Shown here: piece by piece, positions 43,990 to 54,300 of the stretch | Layout of the letters: every line of letters begins with the position of its first letter | Position numbering within the stretch: position 1 is the first letter of the stretch | Assembly: GCF_013349995.1 (NCBI RefSeq) | Contig: NZ_JABVXF010000022.1 | Coordinates: forward strand, 25,529-89,528 | DNA: 64,000 nt | Direction of reading: 5' to 3' | From: Pseudoalteromonas sp. 0303 | Lineage (GTDB): Bacteria; Pseudomonadota; Gammaproteobacteria; Enterobacterales; Alteromonadaceae | Notes under the pieces: model-generated | Database searches by the model: none | Seen by the model: only the letters and a program-made list of their open reading frames with translations | Told to the model about the DNA's origin: nothing | Made by a program: the position numbers and the translations under genes

Positions 43990-45006
43990 ATGACGACTGC
44001 CTTTGCGTGTTCACAAAAATATCCACCGCAAAATAACTCAGAGCAAAGATTTATTTGGTACAATCAGTCTTTGATATGGCTAACAGATAGGTTTTCCTTA
44101 ATGCATCCGCGAAATCGCCACTTAAATGGCTACGACTTTACTTTGCTATGCAAAGATACTCCTGCCCTAACACCTTATATAACGCAAACGCCAGCGGGCA
44201 CTGATACCATTGATTTCACCAATGCATTAGCGGTTAAAACCCTCAACCAAGCGTTATTAAAAAGCCATTATAAAATCGATTTTTGGGATTTGCCCGACAA
44301 CTACCTTTGCCCACCGGTTCCTGGCAGAGTGGATTACATTCATCACTTGGCCGATTTATTAGCAAACGATAACCAAGGTCATATTCCGACGGGTAAGCAA
44401 GTAAAAGCGCTTGATGTAGGCACGGGTGCAAATGTGATTTACCCGCTTACTGGTAATCACGAATATGGCTGGCACTTCACAGGCTCCGATATTGATGCCT
44501 TGTCTGTTAAAATTGCCAAACAAATCGTGCAATTCAACCGCCTCAAAATTAATGTTAAGCAGCAAAACAACGCCGATAAAATGTTTACGGGCGTGATATC
44601 GAATAAAGATGTTTTTCACCTAACTTTATGCAACCCACCGTTTCATGCCAGTGAGCAACAGGCCAAAGCAGGTACTGAGCGTAAATGGAAAAACCTAAAC
44701 AAAGCGCCACAAAAAGCGCTTAATTTTGGTGGCCGCCAAAACGAGCTTTGGTGTGAGGGCGGTGAGCGCGAATTTATCAGTAAAATGTGTATTGAGAGCC
44801 AAGAGTTTGCAGAGCAATGTATTTGGTTTACATCGCTTGTTTCAAAGTCTGACACTTTGCCGCATATAAAAAAGTTACTTAGCACACTTGATGTGAAAGA
44901 AGTAAAAGTTATAAAAATGGCACAAGGCCAAAAAATGAGTCGCTTTATTGCTTGGAGCTATTTTGACCAAGCTGACCGCGAAGCCATTCTTAACGAACTA
45001 GTATAA
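43990..45006 (+). CDS. rlmF: 23S rRNA (adenine(1618)-N(6))-methyltransferase
   Basis: This 338-residue SAM-dependent enzyme methylates A1618 of 23S rRNA. The order of motifs is typical: MHPRNRHLNGYDF near the start, the SAM site ALDVGTGANVIYPL, the acidic turn FTGSDIDALSVKIA, and the catalytic LCNPPFHASEQQA (NPPF for N6-adenine). Length fits the E. coli enzyme (308) with a slightly longer N-terminus. It is followed after 10 bp by ltaE, so the two are probably one transcript. Confidence 0.93.
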   Translation: MTTAFACSQKYPPQNNSEQRFIWYNQSLIWLTDRFSLMHPRNRHLNGYDFTLLCKDTPALTPYITQTPAGTDTIDFTNALAVKTLNQALLKSHYKIDFWDLPDNYLCPPVPGRVDYIHHLADLLANDNQGHIPTGKQVKALDVGTGANVIYPLTGNHEYGWHFTGSDIDALSVKIAKQIVQFNRLKINVKQQNNADKMFTGVISNKDVFHLTLCNPPFHASEQQAKAGTERKWKNLNKAPQKALNFGGRQNELWCEGGEREFISKMCIESQEFAEQCIWFTSLVSKSDTLPHIKKLLSTLDVKEVKVIKMAQGQKMSRFIAWSYFDQADREAILNELV

Positions 45007-45016
45007 GGATAATAAG

Positions 45017-46024
45017 ATGATCGACTTTCGTTCAGACACAGTTACAAAACCAACAGCAGCTATGCGCGCGGTCATGAATGACGCACCAGTAGGCGACGAC
45101 GTTTATGGTGACGACCCAAGCGTTAATCAGCTTGAACAATATGCTGTTGAGCGCCATGGCTTCGAAAGTGCTCTTTATTGTAGCTCTGGCACGCAAGCCA
45201 ATTTACTTGCATTGATGGCACATTGTGAACGTGGCGACGAATACATTTGTGGTCAACAAGCACATAACTACAAATTTGAGGGTGGCGGTGCCGCTGTATT
45301 AGGTTCTATTCAACCACAACCAATTGAAAATAATGCCGATGGCAGCATAGATTTAAACAAAGTTGTGGCTGCAATTAAAGCTGATGACTTTCACTTTGCT
45401 AAAACCAAACTACTTAGCTTAGAAAACACCATTGGTGGCAAAGTTCTCCCGCTAAGCTATCTTAAACAAGCTAGAGAGTGTGTTGATAAACATAACCTTG
45501 CTCTGCACTTAGACGGTGCCCGCGTGTATAATGCTGCGGTTAAATTAGGTGTTGATATCACTGAAATCACTCAGTATTTTGATTCAGTATCTATTTGCTT
45601 ATCAAAAGGACTCGGCGCGCCGGTTGGCTCACTATTATTAGGTAGCAAAGCACTGATTGATAAAGCGCGCCGCTGGCGTAAAGTACTTGGTGGTGGTATG
45701 CGCCAAGCGGGTATGCTTGCAGCCGCTGGCCAGTATGCACTTGAGCATCACGTAGCAAGGCTTGCTGAGGACCACAATAACGCAGCGTATTTGGCAGAGC
45801 AGTTAAACACGTTAACTGGTTTTGATACGTCAACTTTTCAAATCGACACCAACATTGTTTACGCAAATGTTGCCGAACATATCGATTTAAAAGCAGTGGC
45901 ACATGCATTAAAAGAGCAAAACATGCTATTTTCACCGGGTAAACCACTGCGATTAGTGACCCATTTAGGCGTCACTAAGCAAGATATTGATAGCTTTATC
46001 TCGGCATTAGCGGCCGAGATTTAA
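45017..46024 (+). CDS. ltaE: Low-specificity L-threonine aldolase
   Basis: This 335-residue PLP enzyme cleaves L-threonine and L-allo-threonine to glycine and acetaldehyde. The N-terminal [12 protein letters not shown] and [12 protein letters not shown] motifs are family signatures, and the PLP lysine is in [14 protein letters not shown]. Length matches E. coli LtaE. It shares a transcript with rlmF and its last 18 bp overlap the convergent tdk gene. Confidence 0.95.
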   Translation: MIDFRSDTVTKPTAAMRAVMNDAPVGDDVYGDDPSVNQLEQYAVERHGFESALYCSSGTQANLLALMAHCERGDEYICGQQAHNYKFEGGGAAVLGSIQPQPIENNADGSIDLNKVVAAIKADDFHFAKTKLLSLENTIGGKVLPLSYLKQARECVDKHNLALHLDGARVYNAAVKLGVDITEITQYFDSVSICLSKGLGAPVGSLLLGSKALIDKARRWRKVLGGGMRQAGMLAAAGQYALEHHVARLAEDHNNAAYLAEQLNTLTGFDTSTFQIDTNIVYANVAEHIDLKAVAHALKEQNMLFSPGKPLRLVTHLGVTKQDIDSFISALAAEI

Positions 46025-46603
46025 CGATTCTTTATAATGTTTGCGACACACCGATACATATCGGTCGTTGCCGCCAATTTCTACCTGATTACCGTCTGCA
46101 ATCGCATTGCCATGCTCATCAGTACGCAGAACATGGTTAGCTTTACGACCACAATGACACACAGTTTTCAACTCAATTAGTTTGTCTGCCCAGGCAAGCA
46201 GGTATTGTGAGCCACTAAATAGTTCCCCTCTAAAATCGTTACGTAAGCCATAACACAGCACCGGAATACCAAGCTCATCAACCACATCAGTTAATTGCAT
46301 TACTTGGTCTTTTGATAAAAACTGACACTCATCAACTAAAATACAATGGCGCTTTTGCTCTGCATTTAATGATTTGATTAGCTCAAATACATCTTTCTCT
46401 GCATCAAAAATATGCGCATCAGCTTGTAAACCAATACGTGAAGACACTTTGCCAACACCTGCTCTATCATCAATAGCCGCTGTTAAAATAACTGGTTCCA
46501 TACCACGTTCGCGGTAGTTAAATGCTGATTGTAAAAGTGTGGTAGATTTGCCTGCATTCATTGCAGAATAATAAAAGTACAGCTGTGCCATTATGTTGCC
46601 CAA
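46007..46603 (-). CDS. tdk: Thymidine kinase
   Basis: This 198-residue type II thymidine kinase phosphorylates thymidine to dTMP in the salvage pathway. The Walker A loop is [12 protein letters not shown], the catalytic glutamate is in [13 protein letters not shown], and the zinc lobe holds CHCGRKANH and a later Cys-His (VCRKHY). Length and motifs match E. coli Tdk. It is convergent with ltaE, with overlapping 3' ends. Confidence 0.95.
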   Translation of the reverse strand: MGNIMAQLYFYYSAMNAGKSTTLLQSAFNYRERGMEPVILTAAIDDRAGVGKVSSRIGLQADAHIFDAEKDVFELIKSLNAEQKRHCILVDECQFLSKDQVMQLTDVVDELGIPVLCYGLRNDFRGELFSGSQYLLAWADKLIELKTVCHCGRKANHVLRTDEHGNAIADGNQVEIGGNDRYVSVCRKHYKESLNLGR

Positions 46604-46701
46604 ATTTTAAAGTCGCAATATGCTACCCTAATCGAACGACAAGATCATCCATTACCTTATTCTTTTGTCCCATAACGAGTGATTTGTGCTGGGCTCGTAT
46701 T

Positions 46702-47499
46702 TTAAAACATTCTTGCATATACAACAGCCAATTGTTTATTAGCTAGCTGCTCCCAAACTAGGTTTGCATCTAGTTTATGTTTATAGAAAAACTCATTTGA
46801 AAAAGCCAAGTACGCTATCGAGGTATTGATTGGTGGGAACAGTGGAGCAAGTTTAAGTTGGTAGTATTGACTAAGATCTACCTTATTCTTAGAAACCTCA
46901 CAAACCACAAGTGCCGCATCAGCATTATCCTCAGCAACTCGTTCAATCGCAGCTTGTAGTGTAAATGTGTGCTCAATAAAAAATGCCTCTTCACTTGCAG
47001 CATCACCTACAAAGTAGCCATTAGCGACAGCTAACGAAAATGCTTTTGATTGCAATACCTCACGTGAATTCCACTTTGAATGAAAGCGTCTTTTACCAAT
47101 TAAACATTGACTCAAAGAAGCAAATGAATATTTATCGAGAGGCTTGCCCTGTTTATCAACAGGGAAAACAGCATAGTCACTTTTAAGTGTGTTAAAACCA
47201 GAAATAAATGCATCAAAAGTACCGTGCTTTATTGATGATATACACTCTTGCCAAGGCCTTTGTTGGTATTGGAATTGAACTTCATCTATTGTGAGATCTA
47301 ATTCCTTAAGTGTATTAATTTGTGCTTGGCTATTAATAATGGGGATTTCGTTTTTAGCATCGATAAACATCGGCGCTTTATTATGATCGGGCACGCAAAT
47401 TTTAATAAGTAAGGGAGACTCCTCTTTCGCATAACAAGTTAAAGTAAAAAACAACACCGTACACAAAAAAAATCTAATAAAAAACAACATCACAATCAT
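46702..47499 (-). CDS. Periplasmic solute-binding-like protein (family 3)
   Basis: This 265-residue protein has a signal peptide (about 1-24, FFIRFFLCTVLFFTLTCYA) and the two-lobed layout of family 3 solute-binding proteins (ICVPDHNKAP at the start of lobe 1, AVFPVDKQGKPLDKY at the hinge). No ABC permease or ATPase gene is nearby, which is common for the many orphan copies in Alteromonadales. The ligand is unknown. It may be a sensor-type binding protein. Confidence 0.7.
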   Translation of the reverse strand: MIVMLFFIRFFLCTVLFFTLTCYAKEESPLLIKICVPDHNKAPMFIDAKNEIPIINSQAQINTLKELDLTIDEVQFQYQQRPWQECISSIKHGTFDAFISGFNTLKSDYAVFPVDKQGKPLDKYSFASLSQCLIGKRRFHSKWNSREVLQSKAFSLAVANGYFVGDAASEEAFFIEHTFTLQAAIERVAEDNADAALVVCEVSKNKVDLSQYYQLKLAPLFPPINTSIAYLAFSNEFFYKHKLDANLVWEQLANKQLAVVYARMF

Positions 47500-47553
47500 A
47501 GTAAGTTACTTTTTTAGTTAAGCTTTAAAGAGTTTAGAAGGCAATTTAACTTT

Positions 47554-48039
47554 TTACAAAATTCCTTCGTGTTTCAGTAACCACTCTTTTCTTTCAAGGC
47601 CTCCTGCATAGCCTGTGAGTTTACCGTTTGCGCCAATAATTCGATGGCACGGCACAATAATGCTAATCGGGTTTTTACCATTTGCAGCGCCCACTGCACG
47701 CACCGCTTTTGGATTATTAATCGCAAGTGCAATATCTTGGTAGCTTTTGCTTTGACCAAACTCAACATCCATCAGCGCACGCCATACTTGCCTTTGAAAG
47801 TGGGTACCTTGGGTATCAAGGGGAACTGTAAAACGTGTACGCTCACCGTTAAAGTATTCATTAAGCTCACTTATACACATTAAAATGGGTGTAAGGGTGT
47901 GCTCATCAACAACCTCTGTTTGCATTGCAACCACAGGGTAAAAGCCAACGTAACTGACGCCTTTTGATGTACTTTGAATGGTAATATCGCCAATCGGGCT
48001 TGGTATAATAACTTGTTGCATACTCATAATTGTTGCCAT
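47554..48039 (-). CDS. ogt: Methylated-DNA-[protein]-cysteine S-methyltransferase
   Basis: This 161-residue suicide repair protein moves the alkyl group of O6-alkylguanine to its own cysteine. The active site is ISIIVPCHRIIG, with the DNA-binding helix before it (YQDIALAINNPKAVRAVGAANGKNP). Length matches Ogt and the C-terminal half of Ada. Its start overlaps the end of the Ada-AlkA fusion gene by 16 bp, giving a two-gene alkylation-repair unit. Confidence 0.92.
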   Translation of the reverse strand: MATIMSMQQVIIPSPIGDITIQSTSKGVSYVGFYPVVAMQTEVVDEHTLTPILMCISELNEYFNGERTRFTVPLDTQGTHFQRQVWRALMDVEFGQSKSYQDIALAINNPKAVRAVGAANGKNPISIIVPCHRIIGANGKLTGYAGGLERKEWLLKHEGIL

Positions 48040-49373
48040 AGTTGAAAAGTTAAATAAGAGCGAAATGGCGCGCAGTGCTCGCTATTAAATTCGCTTATTC
48101 CAGCAAGAGCTTTTTTAACCCCTAAGTCGCCCGCCAATAGAATATCGGGGTGGCTTTGACCGCGTAGTTTGGCGTAATTAACTGTCCACGGGCCAATACC
48201 TTTGAGCTCAAGCCAATTATCAAGCTCTTGATTATCTGGGTTTTGCTGACAATAAGCACTTAAACGCCTTAGCGCATCTTTGCGTGATTGTGGCATTTTA
48301 AAAAAATCGAGTTCAGAATTGGCAACCCATTCAGGGCTTGGAAAATAGTGGTTATTACTTTGCTGATTAAACTCACTTACAAGCTGTGTAACGAGATTGT
48401 GAGCCGCTGTAACACTCACTTGCTGACCAAGTACCGCACGAATACCTGCTTCATACTCAGACCAAATTCCCGGCAAACGAAGCCCAACACAAAGCGGCAT
48501 TGCGCCTTTTAGCTCTGCATTTAAATGCTGTTCAATGGTGTGCGTGTCGGCGTCTAAATCAAGCACACGACGAATGTTATGGATCACTTGCTGTAAATAG
48601 CGGGTGTTATCGATATCAATAACCACTTTAAAATGATTTTTATGCTCAACAAAATGCGCTGTGAATTGCCCTTGGCAATATTTGTCTTTAAAAGTGCGAC
48701 CATAGCTCGTTGCGCTCAACCATTCTAGACCGCTAATTAAACGGCGCTGCAAAAATTCATGGAGTGCTTGCCAGTTATAAGGCGGCCTAAATGCCAGTGT
48801 TAGAGTTAATGTTGAGGCTGGTTTTTTATCAGACTTACGTAACTTTGAAGGGGCAATATTTAACTGCTTTAAAAAAGCATCGTTAAAACGGCGAATACTA
48901 TTAAAACCAGAAGCAAATGCGATATCTGCCACTGATAAATCTGTTTCTTGTAATAGCTGCTTGGCAAAATTGCATTGGTTAAATAATCGATATTGGGTGA
49001 TCGAGAGTCCAAAATGTTGGTTAAACAAACGGCGTAAATAGCGGCTCGACACCCCTAGCCTGTCTGCTAAAACCTCACAGTCGTATGCCTCACCTTTATC
49101 AATCAGTTGTTTGGCACGTAATGCGGTTGTTTTAGTACCTAGCCAAGCTGGGCTATTCGGTGCACTATCTGGGCGACAGCGAATACAGGGTCGAAAACCA
49201 TCTTGCGCAGCCAAGTGCGCGTATTGGTAATATTCAACGTTTTTTTCTTGTGCTGTTGGTGCGGGGCAAATGGGTCTGCAATAAATGCCTGTACTTTTTA
49301 CCGCCACAAAAAACACCCCATCAAAGCGTGGGTCGCGGCTTTGCCTTGCAGTTTGCCATTGTTGGCTAGTCAT
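48024..49373 (-). CDS. Ada/AraC-AlkA fusion: alkylation regulator and 3-methyladenine DNA glycosylase
   Basis: This 449-residue protein joins three modules. First comes an Ada N-terminal zinc domain (about 1-75) with the four cysteines in YCRPICPAP and PCIRCRPD. Next is an AraC-type DNA-binding pair (about 85-180, VSSRYLRRLFNQHFGLS), then an AlkA-type glycosylase (about 195-449) with the helix-hairpin-helix ELKGIGPWTVNYAKL and catalytic Asp in LLAGDLGVKKAL. It excises alkylated bases and may sense methyl-phosphotriesters to activate its own operon. The O6-guanine function of Ada is supplied by the next gene, ogt. Confidence 0.88.
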   Translation of the reverse strand: MTSQQWQTARQSRDPRFDGVFFVAVKSTGIYCRPICPAPTAQEKNVEYYQYAHLAAQDGFRPCIRCRPDSAPNSPAWLGTKTTALRAKQLIDKGEAYDCEVLADRLGVSSRYLRRLFNQHFGLSITQYRLFNQCNFAKQLLQETDLSVADIAFASGFNSIRRFNDAFLKQLNIAPSKLRKSDKKPASTLTLTLAFRPPYNWQALHEFLQRRLISGLEWLSATSYGRTFKDKYCQGQFTAHFVEHKNHFKVVIDIDNTRYLQQVIHNIRRVLDLDADTHTIEQHLNAELKGAMPLCVGLRLPGIWSEYEAGIRAVLGQQVSVTAAHNLVTQLVSEFNQQSNNHYFPSPEWVANSELDFFKMPQSRKDALRRLSAYCQQNPDNQELDNWLELKGIGPWTVNYAKLRGQSHPDILLAGDLGVKKALAGISEFNSEHCAPFRSYLTFQLWQQL

Positions 49374-49460
49374 AATTATTCTCGTTGCACGCTAATACCG
49401 TTAGCTTAACTGAATATTATTTTTTGACTAGCCAGTTTCGGACCTTAACTATTTAAACAG

Positions 49461-50072
49461 CTATTTAATTGCGGCTAAATATCGGTGTTCAACTTCCGGC
49501 CAATTGATCACTTCGTAAAATGCCGCAATATATTCAGGGCGACGATTTTGATACTTCAAGTAATATGCATGCTCCCATACATCAAGCCCTAAAATAGGCG
49601 TATGATTATGCATCAGTGGGCTATCTTGATTGAGGCTACTTTCAACGACCAAATGGTTATTTTCATCAACACATAACCAAGCCCAGCCACTGCCAAAGCG
49701 GCTTACCGCGGCATTAGTAAATTTCTCTTTAAATGCGTCAAAGCTACCAAATGTATCAACTATTGCAGTGTTTAACTCTGCACTAGGCGTACCACCACCA
49801 TTAGGAGACATAACTTGCCAAAATAATGAGTGATTATGATGGCCACCCACATGCTCTTGTACTGCTTTTTGTAAAGACTCAGGCATTGATGAAATAGTGC
49901 GTAGTAATGTTTCAGCATCTTGCTCAGAGTAATGACTGCCCTCTAGTGCAGCATTCGCTTTATTGATATAGGTTTGATGATGCAAGGTGTGATGTATTTC
50001 CATGGTTTTCGCATCAATGTGCGGTTCAAGTGCATCATAGTCATACGCTAAATCGGGTAATGTAAAAGGCAT
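49461..50072 (-). CDS. sodA: Superoxide dismutase (Mn type)
   Basis: This 203-residue cytoplasmic enzyme converts superoxide to hydrogen peroxide and oxygen. The metal ligands are in [23 protein letters not shown] and [15 protein letters not shown]. The NQDSPL stretch with Gln is the mark of manganese rather than iron enzymes, and the overall sequence is close to E. coli SodA. It lies 15 bp downstream of a small helical protein gene on the same strand, like the fumC-orfX-sodA arrangement in Pseudomonas, although fumC is absent here. Confidence 0.92.
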   Translation of the reverse strand: MPFTLPDLAYDYDALEPHIDAKTMEIHHTLHHQTYINKANAALEGSHYSEQDAETLLRTISSMPESLQKAVQEHVGGHHNHSLFWQVMSPNGGGTPSAELNTAIVDTFGSFDAFKEKFTNAAVSRFGSGWAWLCVDENNHLVVESSLNQDSPLMHNHTPILGLDVWEHAYYLKYQNRRPEYIAAFYEVINWPEVEHRYLAAIK

Positions 50073-50087
50073 ACTGATTCCTTATCG

Positions 50088-50594
50088 TTAATGTAATAAC
50101 TGCGTTTTATGGGGATGGTCAGCTAATAGCTGATTGATTCGGTTAATAAGTGCCGGAAATGCCGATGCCATGCTCGCAAACTTAACCAGCTCATAATAGG
50201 TTTTGTGATGATGGTGCAGCACCAAGGTGCGAACTTGCTGCTCTGGGTGATTTAATAGCACGCTTAATCGTTGATGAGCATGGCAAAGCCAGGTGCAGGC
50301 TTTATCGGGTTTTTGCATGACTTTAAAGGTGTCGGCAAGATTCAAAGTGGCAACAACAAATGCTGCAATACAATGCTCTAACGAGCGAGTTACCGACTGG
50401 TTGATTGGGATATTAGAAAATTGCGCAAGAAGTGTTTCAGCGCAGCTGCTGGCAACCGTGTAATGATCACGCGCAGTAATAAGCTCGCCAGATTCAAATG
50501 CTAAGTTGCCTTGATAAATTGCACTTTGCCAAGGGGCAAGCGCATCATCAATGGCATTCGAAGTTAACGGTGTGTGGCGTGTTGTTTGAGTCAT
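50088..50594 (-). CDS. Helical protein of unknown function upstream of sodA
   Basis: This protein of about 168 residues is almost all helical, with TPR-like spacing (YQGNLAFESGELITARDHY, then CIAAFVVATLNLADTF). It has no signal peptide and no named domain that I recognise. It directly precedes sodA with a 15-bp gap, so it is probably co-transcribed; in Pseudomonas an unknown orfX stands before sodA in an iron-controlled operon. The start is taken at the ATG at 50594 (MTQTTRH) rather than the frame opening at 50609. Confidence 0.6.
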   Translation of the reverse strand: MTQTTRHTPLTSNAIDDALAPWQSAIYQGNLAFESGELITARDHYTVASSCAETLLAQFSNIPINQSVTRSLEHCIAAFVVATLNLADTFKVMQKPDKACTWLCHAHQRLSVLLNHPEQQVRTLVLHHHHKTYYELVKFASMASAFPALINRINQLLADHPHKTQLLH

Positions 50595-50659
50595 AAAAAT
50601 CACCTGCACTTATACCAATCATTCTATGTGTATTTAAACTACACACAGAAAAGATCAAA

Positions 50660-50681
50660 CGCAAATGATTTTTATTTATAT
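50660..50681. promoter_or_regulatory. Weak Fur-box-like sequence before the sodA unit
   Basis: GCAAATGATTTTTATTTATAT has the AATGAT and AT-rich half-sites seen in Fur boxes but only partial symmetry. It lies about 65-85 bp upstream of the first gene of the sodA unit. Mn-SOD genes are often repressed by Fur. The match is weak. Confidence 0.3.
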
Positions 50682-50716
50682 TGTTATTTGGAAATTTTTA
50701 GTTATAGCAACATTAC

Positions 50717-51202
50717 TTATTGATGCGCAAAGTCGATAAGCTCTTGGCCTGTTAGGCGGTAAATAATCCATTCGTTTTGCGGTTTAGCACCAATGCTGTC
50801 GTAAAAATCAATGGCTGGTTTATTCCAATCAAGTACCACCCACTCAAAACGACCACAGTCTTTTTCGAGTGCTTGCTTAGCGAGATATTGCATAATTTGC
50901 TTACCCGCACCTTTACCACGGCTATCCGCACTGACGTAAAGATCTTCTAAATACAAACCATTTTTGCCAAGCCATGTAGAGTAATTATAAAAATACACTG
51001 CAAAACCAATTGGTGTGTCGCCGTCTAAACAAATAACACTATGCGCCGTTGCGCCTTCACTGAATAACGTTTTTAAAATAGCTTGCTCGTCTGTTTTAAC
51101 TGCGTCGGGTTCTTTTTCGTAAATAGCAAGTTCGGTAATAAAATGTAGGATTGTTGCAGCATCACTTGCGACTGCCGGACGAATTGTAATTGCGTTACTC
51201 AC
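50717..51202 (-). CDS. GNAT family N-acetyltransferase (diamine acetyltransferase-like)
   Basis: This 161-residue acetyl-CoA-dependent transferase has the core V-x-x-x-x-R-G-x-G/A motif as VSADSRGKGAGKQIM and the following ALEKDCGRFEWVVLDWNKPAIDFYDSIGA stretch (beta-4/alpha-4). The order and the GLYLEDLYV motif resemble spermidine/spermine (SAT/SSAT-like) acetyltransferases. The amine substrate cannot be fixed from sequence. It is monocistronic. Confidence 0.82.
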   Translation of the reverse strand: MSNAITIRPAVASDAATILHFITELAIYEKEPDAVKTDEQAILKTLFSEGATAHSVICLDGDTPIGFAVYFYNYSTWLGKNGLYLEDLYVSADSRGKGAGKQIMQYLAKQALEKDCGRFEWVVLDWNKPAIDFYDSIGAKPQNEWIIYRLTGQELIDFAHQ

Positions 51203-51292
51203 TCTGTATTCCTTTTTTACATCATTATTGTAACGCCCAGTTTATAAGGGCTTTAGCATGGTGTAAACGCCCTTTACAGAAATACACGTCAT

Positions 51293-51320
51293 TAAAAAGG
51301 GGCTACTAAAAGTTAGCCCC
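51293..51320 (-). terminator. Intrinsic terminator after czcA
   Basis: GGGGCTA and TAGCCCC (51299-51305 and 51314-51320) form a 7-bp stem. On the minus strand it is followed by TTTTT. It ends 9 bp downstream of the czcA stop codon. Confidence 0.75.
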
Positions 51321-51328
51321 ATTATGCT

Positions 51329-54300
51329 TTATTTACTCATCGACTTATAAAGTACCGGAAGTACAAATAAAGTTAAGAAGGTTGCACTGACCAAGCCGCC
51401 AACAATAACCGTAGCAAGTGGCTTTTGTATTTCGGCCCCTATTCCTGTGCTAAGGAGCATTGGAATTAGCCCAAGCATTGAAGTAAGCGCGGTCATGAGT
51501 ACAGGTCTTAGCCTTGAAACAGCGCCTTCAAATACTGCTTTATCTTTGCTATCTCCTGCACTAATCCTTTGATTAATACTTTCGACCATCACCACACCAT
51601 TCAATACAGCAACACCAAATAGTGTGATAAACCCTACTGAACTGGGTACAGATAAGTATTGCCCTGACACATATAATGCAATAACCCCACCAATCACAGC
51701 CAAGGGAACATTGACTAGAATAAGCACCACTTGCGATAGGTTACTAAAAGCAAAATAAAGCAATAATGCAATGAGTAACAAGGCTACAGGCACTACTATC
51801 ATCAGCCGCTGCTGTGCCCGTTGTTGGTTTTCGAACTGCCCGCCAATGGCCACACTGTAACCACTTGGTAGCTGCATTTTATCAGCAATGGTAGCGCGTA
51901 TATCGGCAACGACAGATCCCATATCTCGCCCCTGCACATTCGCTTGAATAACCACCCGCCTTTGAACATCATCGCGACGAACTTGCGGAGCGCCAGACTC
52001 AATTTGTACATCAGCTACATCCCCCACCCTTACAATGGCACCCGTGGGGGTTTGCAATCTAAGATCAGCAATCACATTTGGGTTTTGCCGAAAGCTTTTT
52101 GCTATACGCACATAAATATCATAGCGCTCATTGGCATTAATGATTTGCCCCGCTGATTGCCCGCCAATACCATGCTGAACTACATCCATCAAATCAGCTA
52201 CCGATAAACCAAAGCGCGACAATGCCAAACGGTTAGGCTTAACTATCAGCTGCGCTTCGCCGCCTATTTGCTCCATAGCAACATCTTTAGCGCCAGGTAT
52301 TTGCTGAACTAGCTGCTCAATTTGTTGGCCTTTTTCAGTTAAAACGCCTAGGTCACTACCAAATAATTTTATGGCCAATTGCGCTTTAACACCGGATAAA
52401 AGCTCATCTACTCGGGTTGCTATAGGCTGTGAAAAGTTAAACAAAAGTCCTGGGAACTGCTCAAGCTTGGCTTCCATTAGTTGCTGTAATTCGACACGCG
52501 TTTTCGCGTTTACCCATTGCTCATGAGGTTTTAAGCCTAAATAGATTTCAATGTTGTTAACTGGTTCAGGATCTCCCCCTACTTCAGCCCGACCGATTCG
52601 GCTTAGCGCATATTCCACCTCACTAAATTCAAGCAACATGGCTTCAAGCTTTGGTGCAACTAAGATTGCCGTATCGAGACTTGCAGATGGAGCAAGTGTC
52701 ACACGAAGATTAATAGTGCCTTCTTCAAGCTCTGGCACAAATTCAGTACCCAACCTTGGAAGCATAACAGCCGCAACAATCAGTAATAACCCTGCTATAG
52801 CTAAAACGCTACGTTTAGCCTGCAATGCTTTTTGTAAAGCCCGTTGATAAAGGATATCGATAGGTTTTAACAAAATACTTTGCTTTACTGTCACGCCCTT
52901 GGCAAATAAGTACACGCACAGAGCTGGCACCACAACCAAGGCAACAATCACAGCGCTAATAATCGCAAGCATAATACTCACTGCCATTGGCTGAAATAAC
53001 TTCGCCTCAACGCCTTCAAAGCTAAACAGCGGTAAAAATACCGTTAGTATGATCAAAGAGGCAAAAAAGATGGGCCGTGCCACTTCTTTTGCAGCAATAG
53101 CCACCAGCTTCGAAGAAGGCTTATGCTGATTATGCTTAAGCCCTAGGTGCCTAAATACATTCTCAACCATCACAACTGAGCCATCTACCAGCATACCAAT
53201 GGCAACAGCAATCCCACCTAACGACATTAAGTTTGCCGATAATCCAAGCCATGCCATTACACTCAGTGCTAAACCAATCGAAATAGGGATCGACAACAAC
53301 ACCAAAAATGTTGCTCTTAAATCTAACAAAAATAGCGCTAATACAATGATAATAAACACAAAAGCTAAAAGCAGTGCATCAATAACCGTTTGTACCGCTT
53401 GGCTAATAAGTTCTGCTTGGTCGTAAATGGCTTTAAATTCAACCCCTTTTGGCAGCGCTTGATTTATCATCTCGATACGCGCGTTAATGCCATCAATCGT
53501 TTGCTTGGTATTAGCGCCCATTCTTTTCAGCACGATACCAGTCACCACTTCACCACGATTGACTATTTCGCCTTGTTCATTGCGTTTAGATAAGGTGACA
53601 GCGCCTTGGCGAATTTCACTGCCAAGCTCAACATTCGCAACATCGGCCACTTTAACGACCGTACCATCAATGGTTTTGATAGGCGTTTGCGCAATCTCAG
53701 CAAGCCCTTTGTCGCCAGGGGTAAACCAACCTGTACCACGAATAACAAGCTGCTCTTGACCACGGTTCATATACCAGCCACCCACATTACTGTTGTTAGC
53801 ATCTAGTGCGTTACTAACATCTTGCTGTGTTAAGTCATAAGCAAGTAACTTATTGGGATTTATGTTCACTTGATACTGCTTTACCTCACCGCCAAATGAC
53901 AGAATATCGGTCACACCATCAATAGGTAATATAAGTAATTTAACCACCCAATCATTTAAACTACGCAGTGCCATGCTATCTATGTTGGCATCTGGCTTTG
54001 CTTCAAGTAAATACTGATAGACTTGTCCAAGTCCTGATGTATTAGGGCCCATGGTTGGCATACCCACACCAGCTGGGATCAACTCTTTAGCAGACTGCAA
54101 ACGCTCAAAAACCAGTTGCCTAGCAAAGTAAATATCAACACCTTCTTTAAATACCACAGTGACACCAGATAACCCTGTTTTAGAAATAGAACGGACCTGC
54201 TCTACATCGGGCAGCGCATACATCACTGCTTCTATCGGGTATGTGATCAGTTGCTCTACTTCTTCAGCCGCAAGCCCTGGTGCTTCGGTATTCACCGCCA

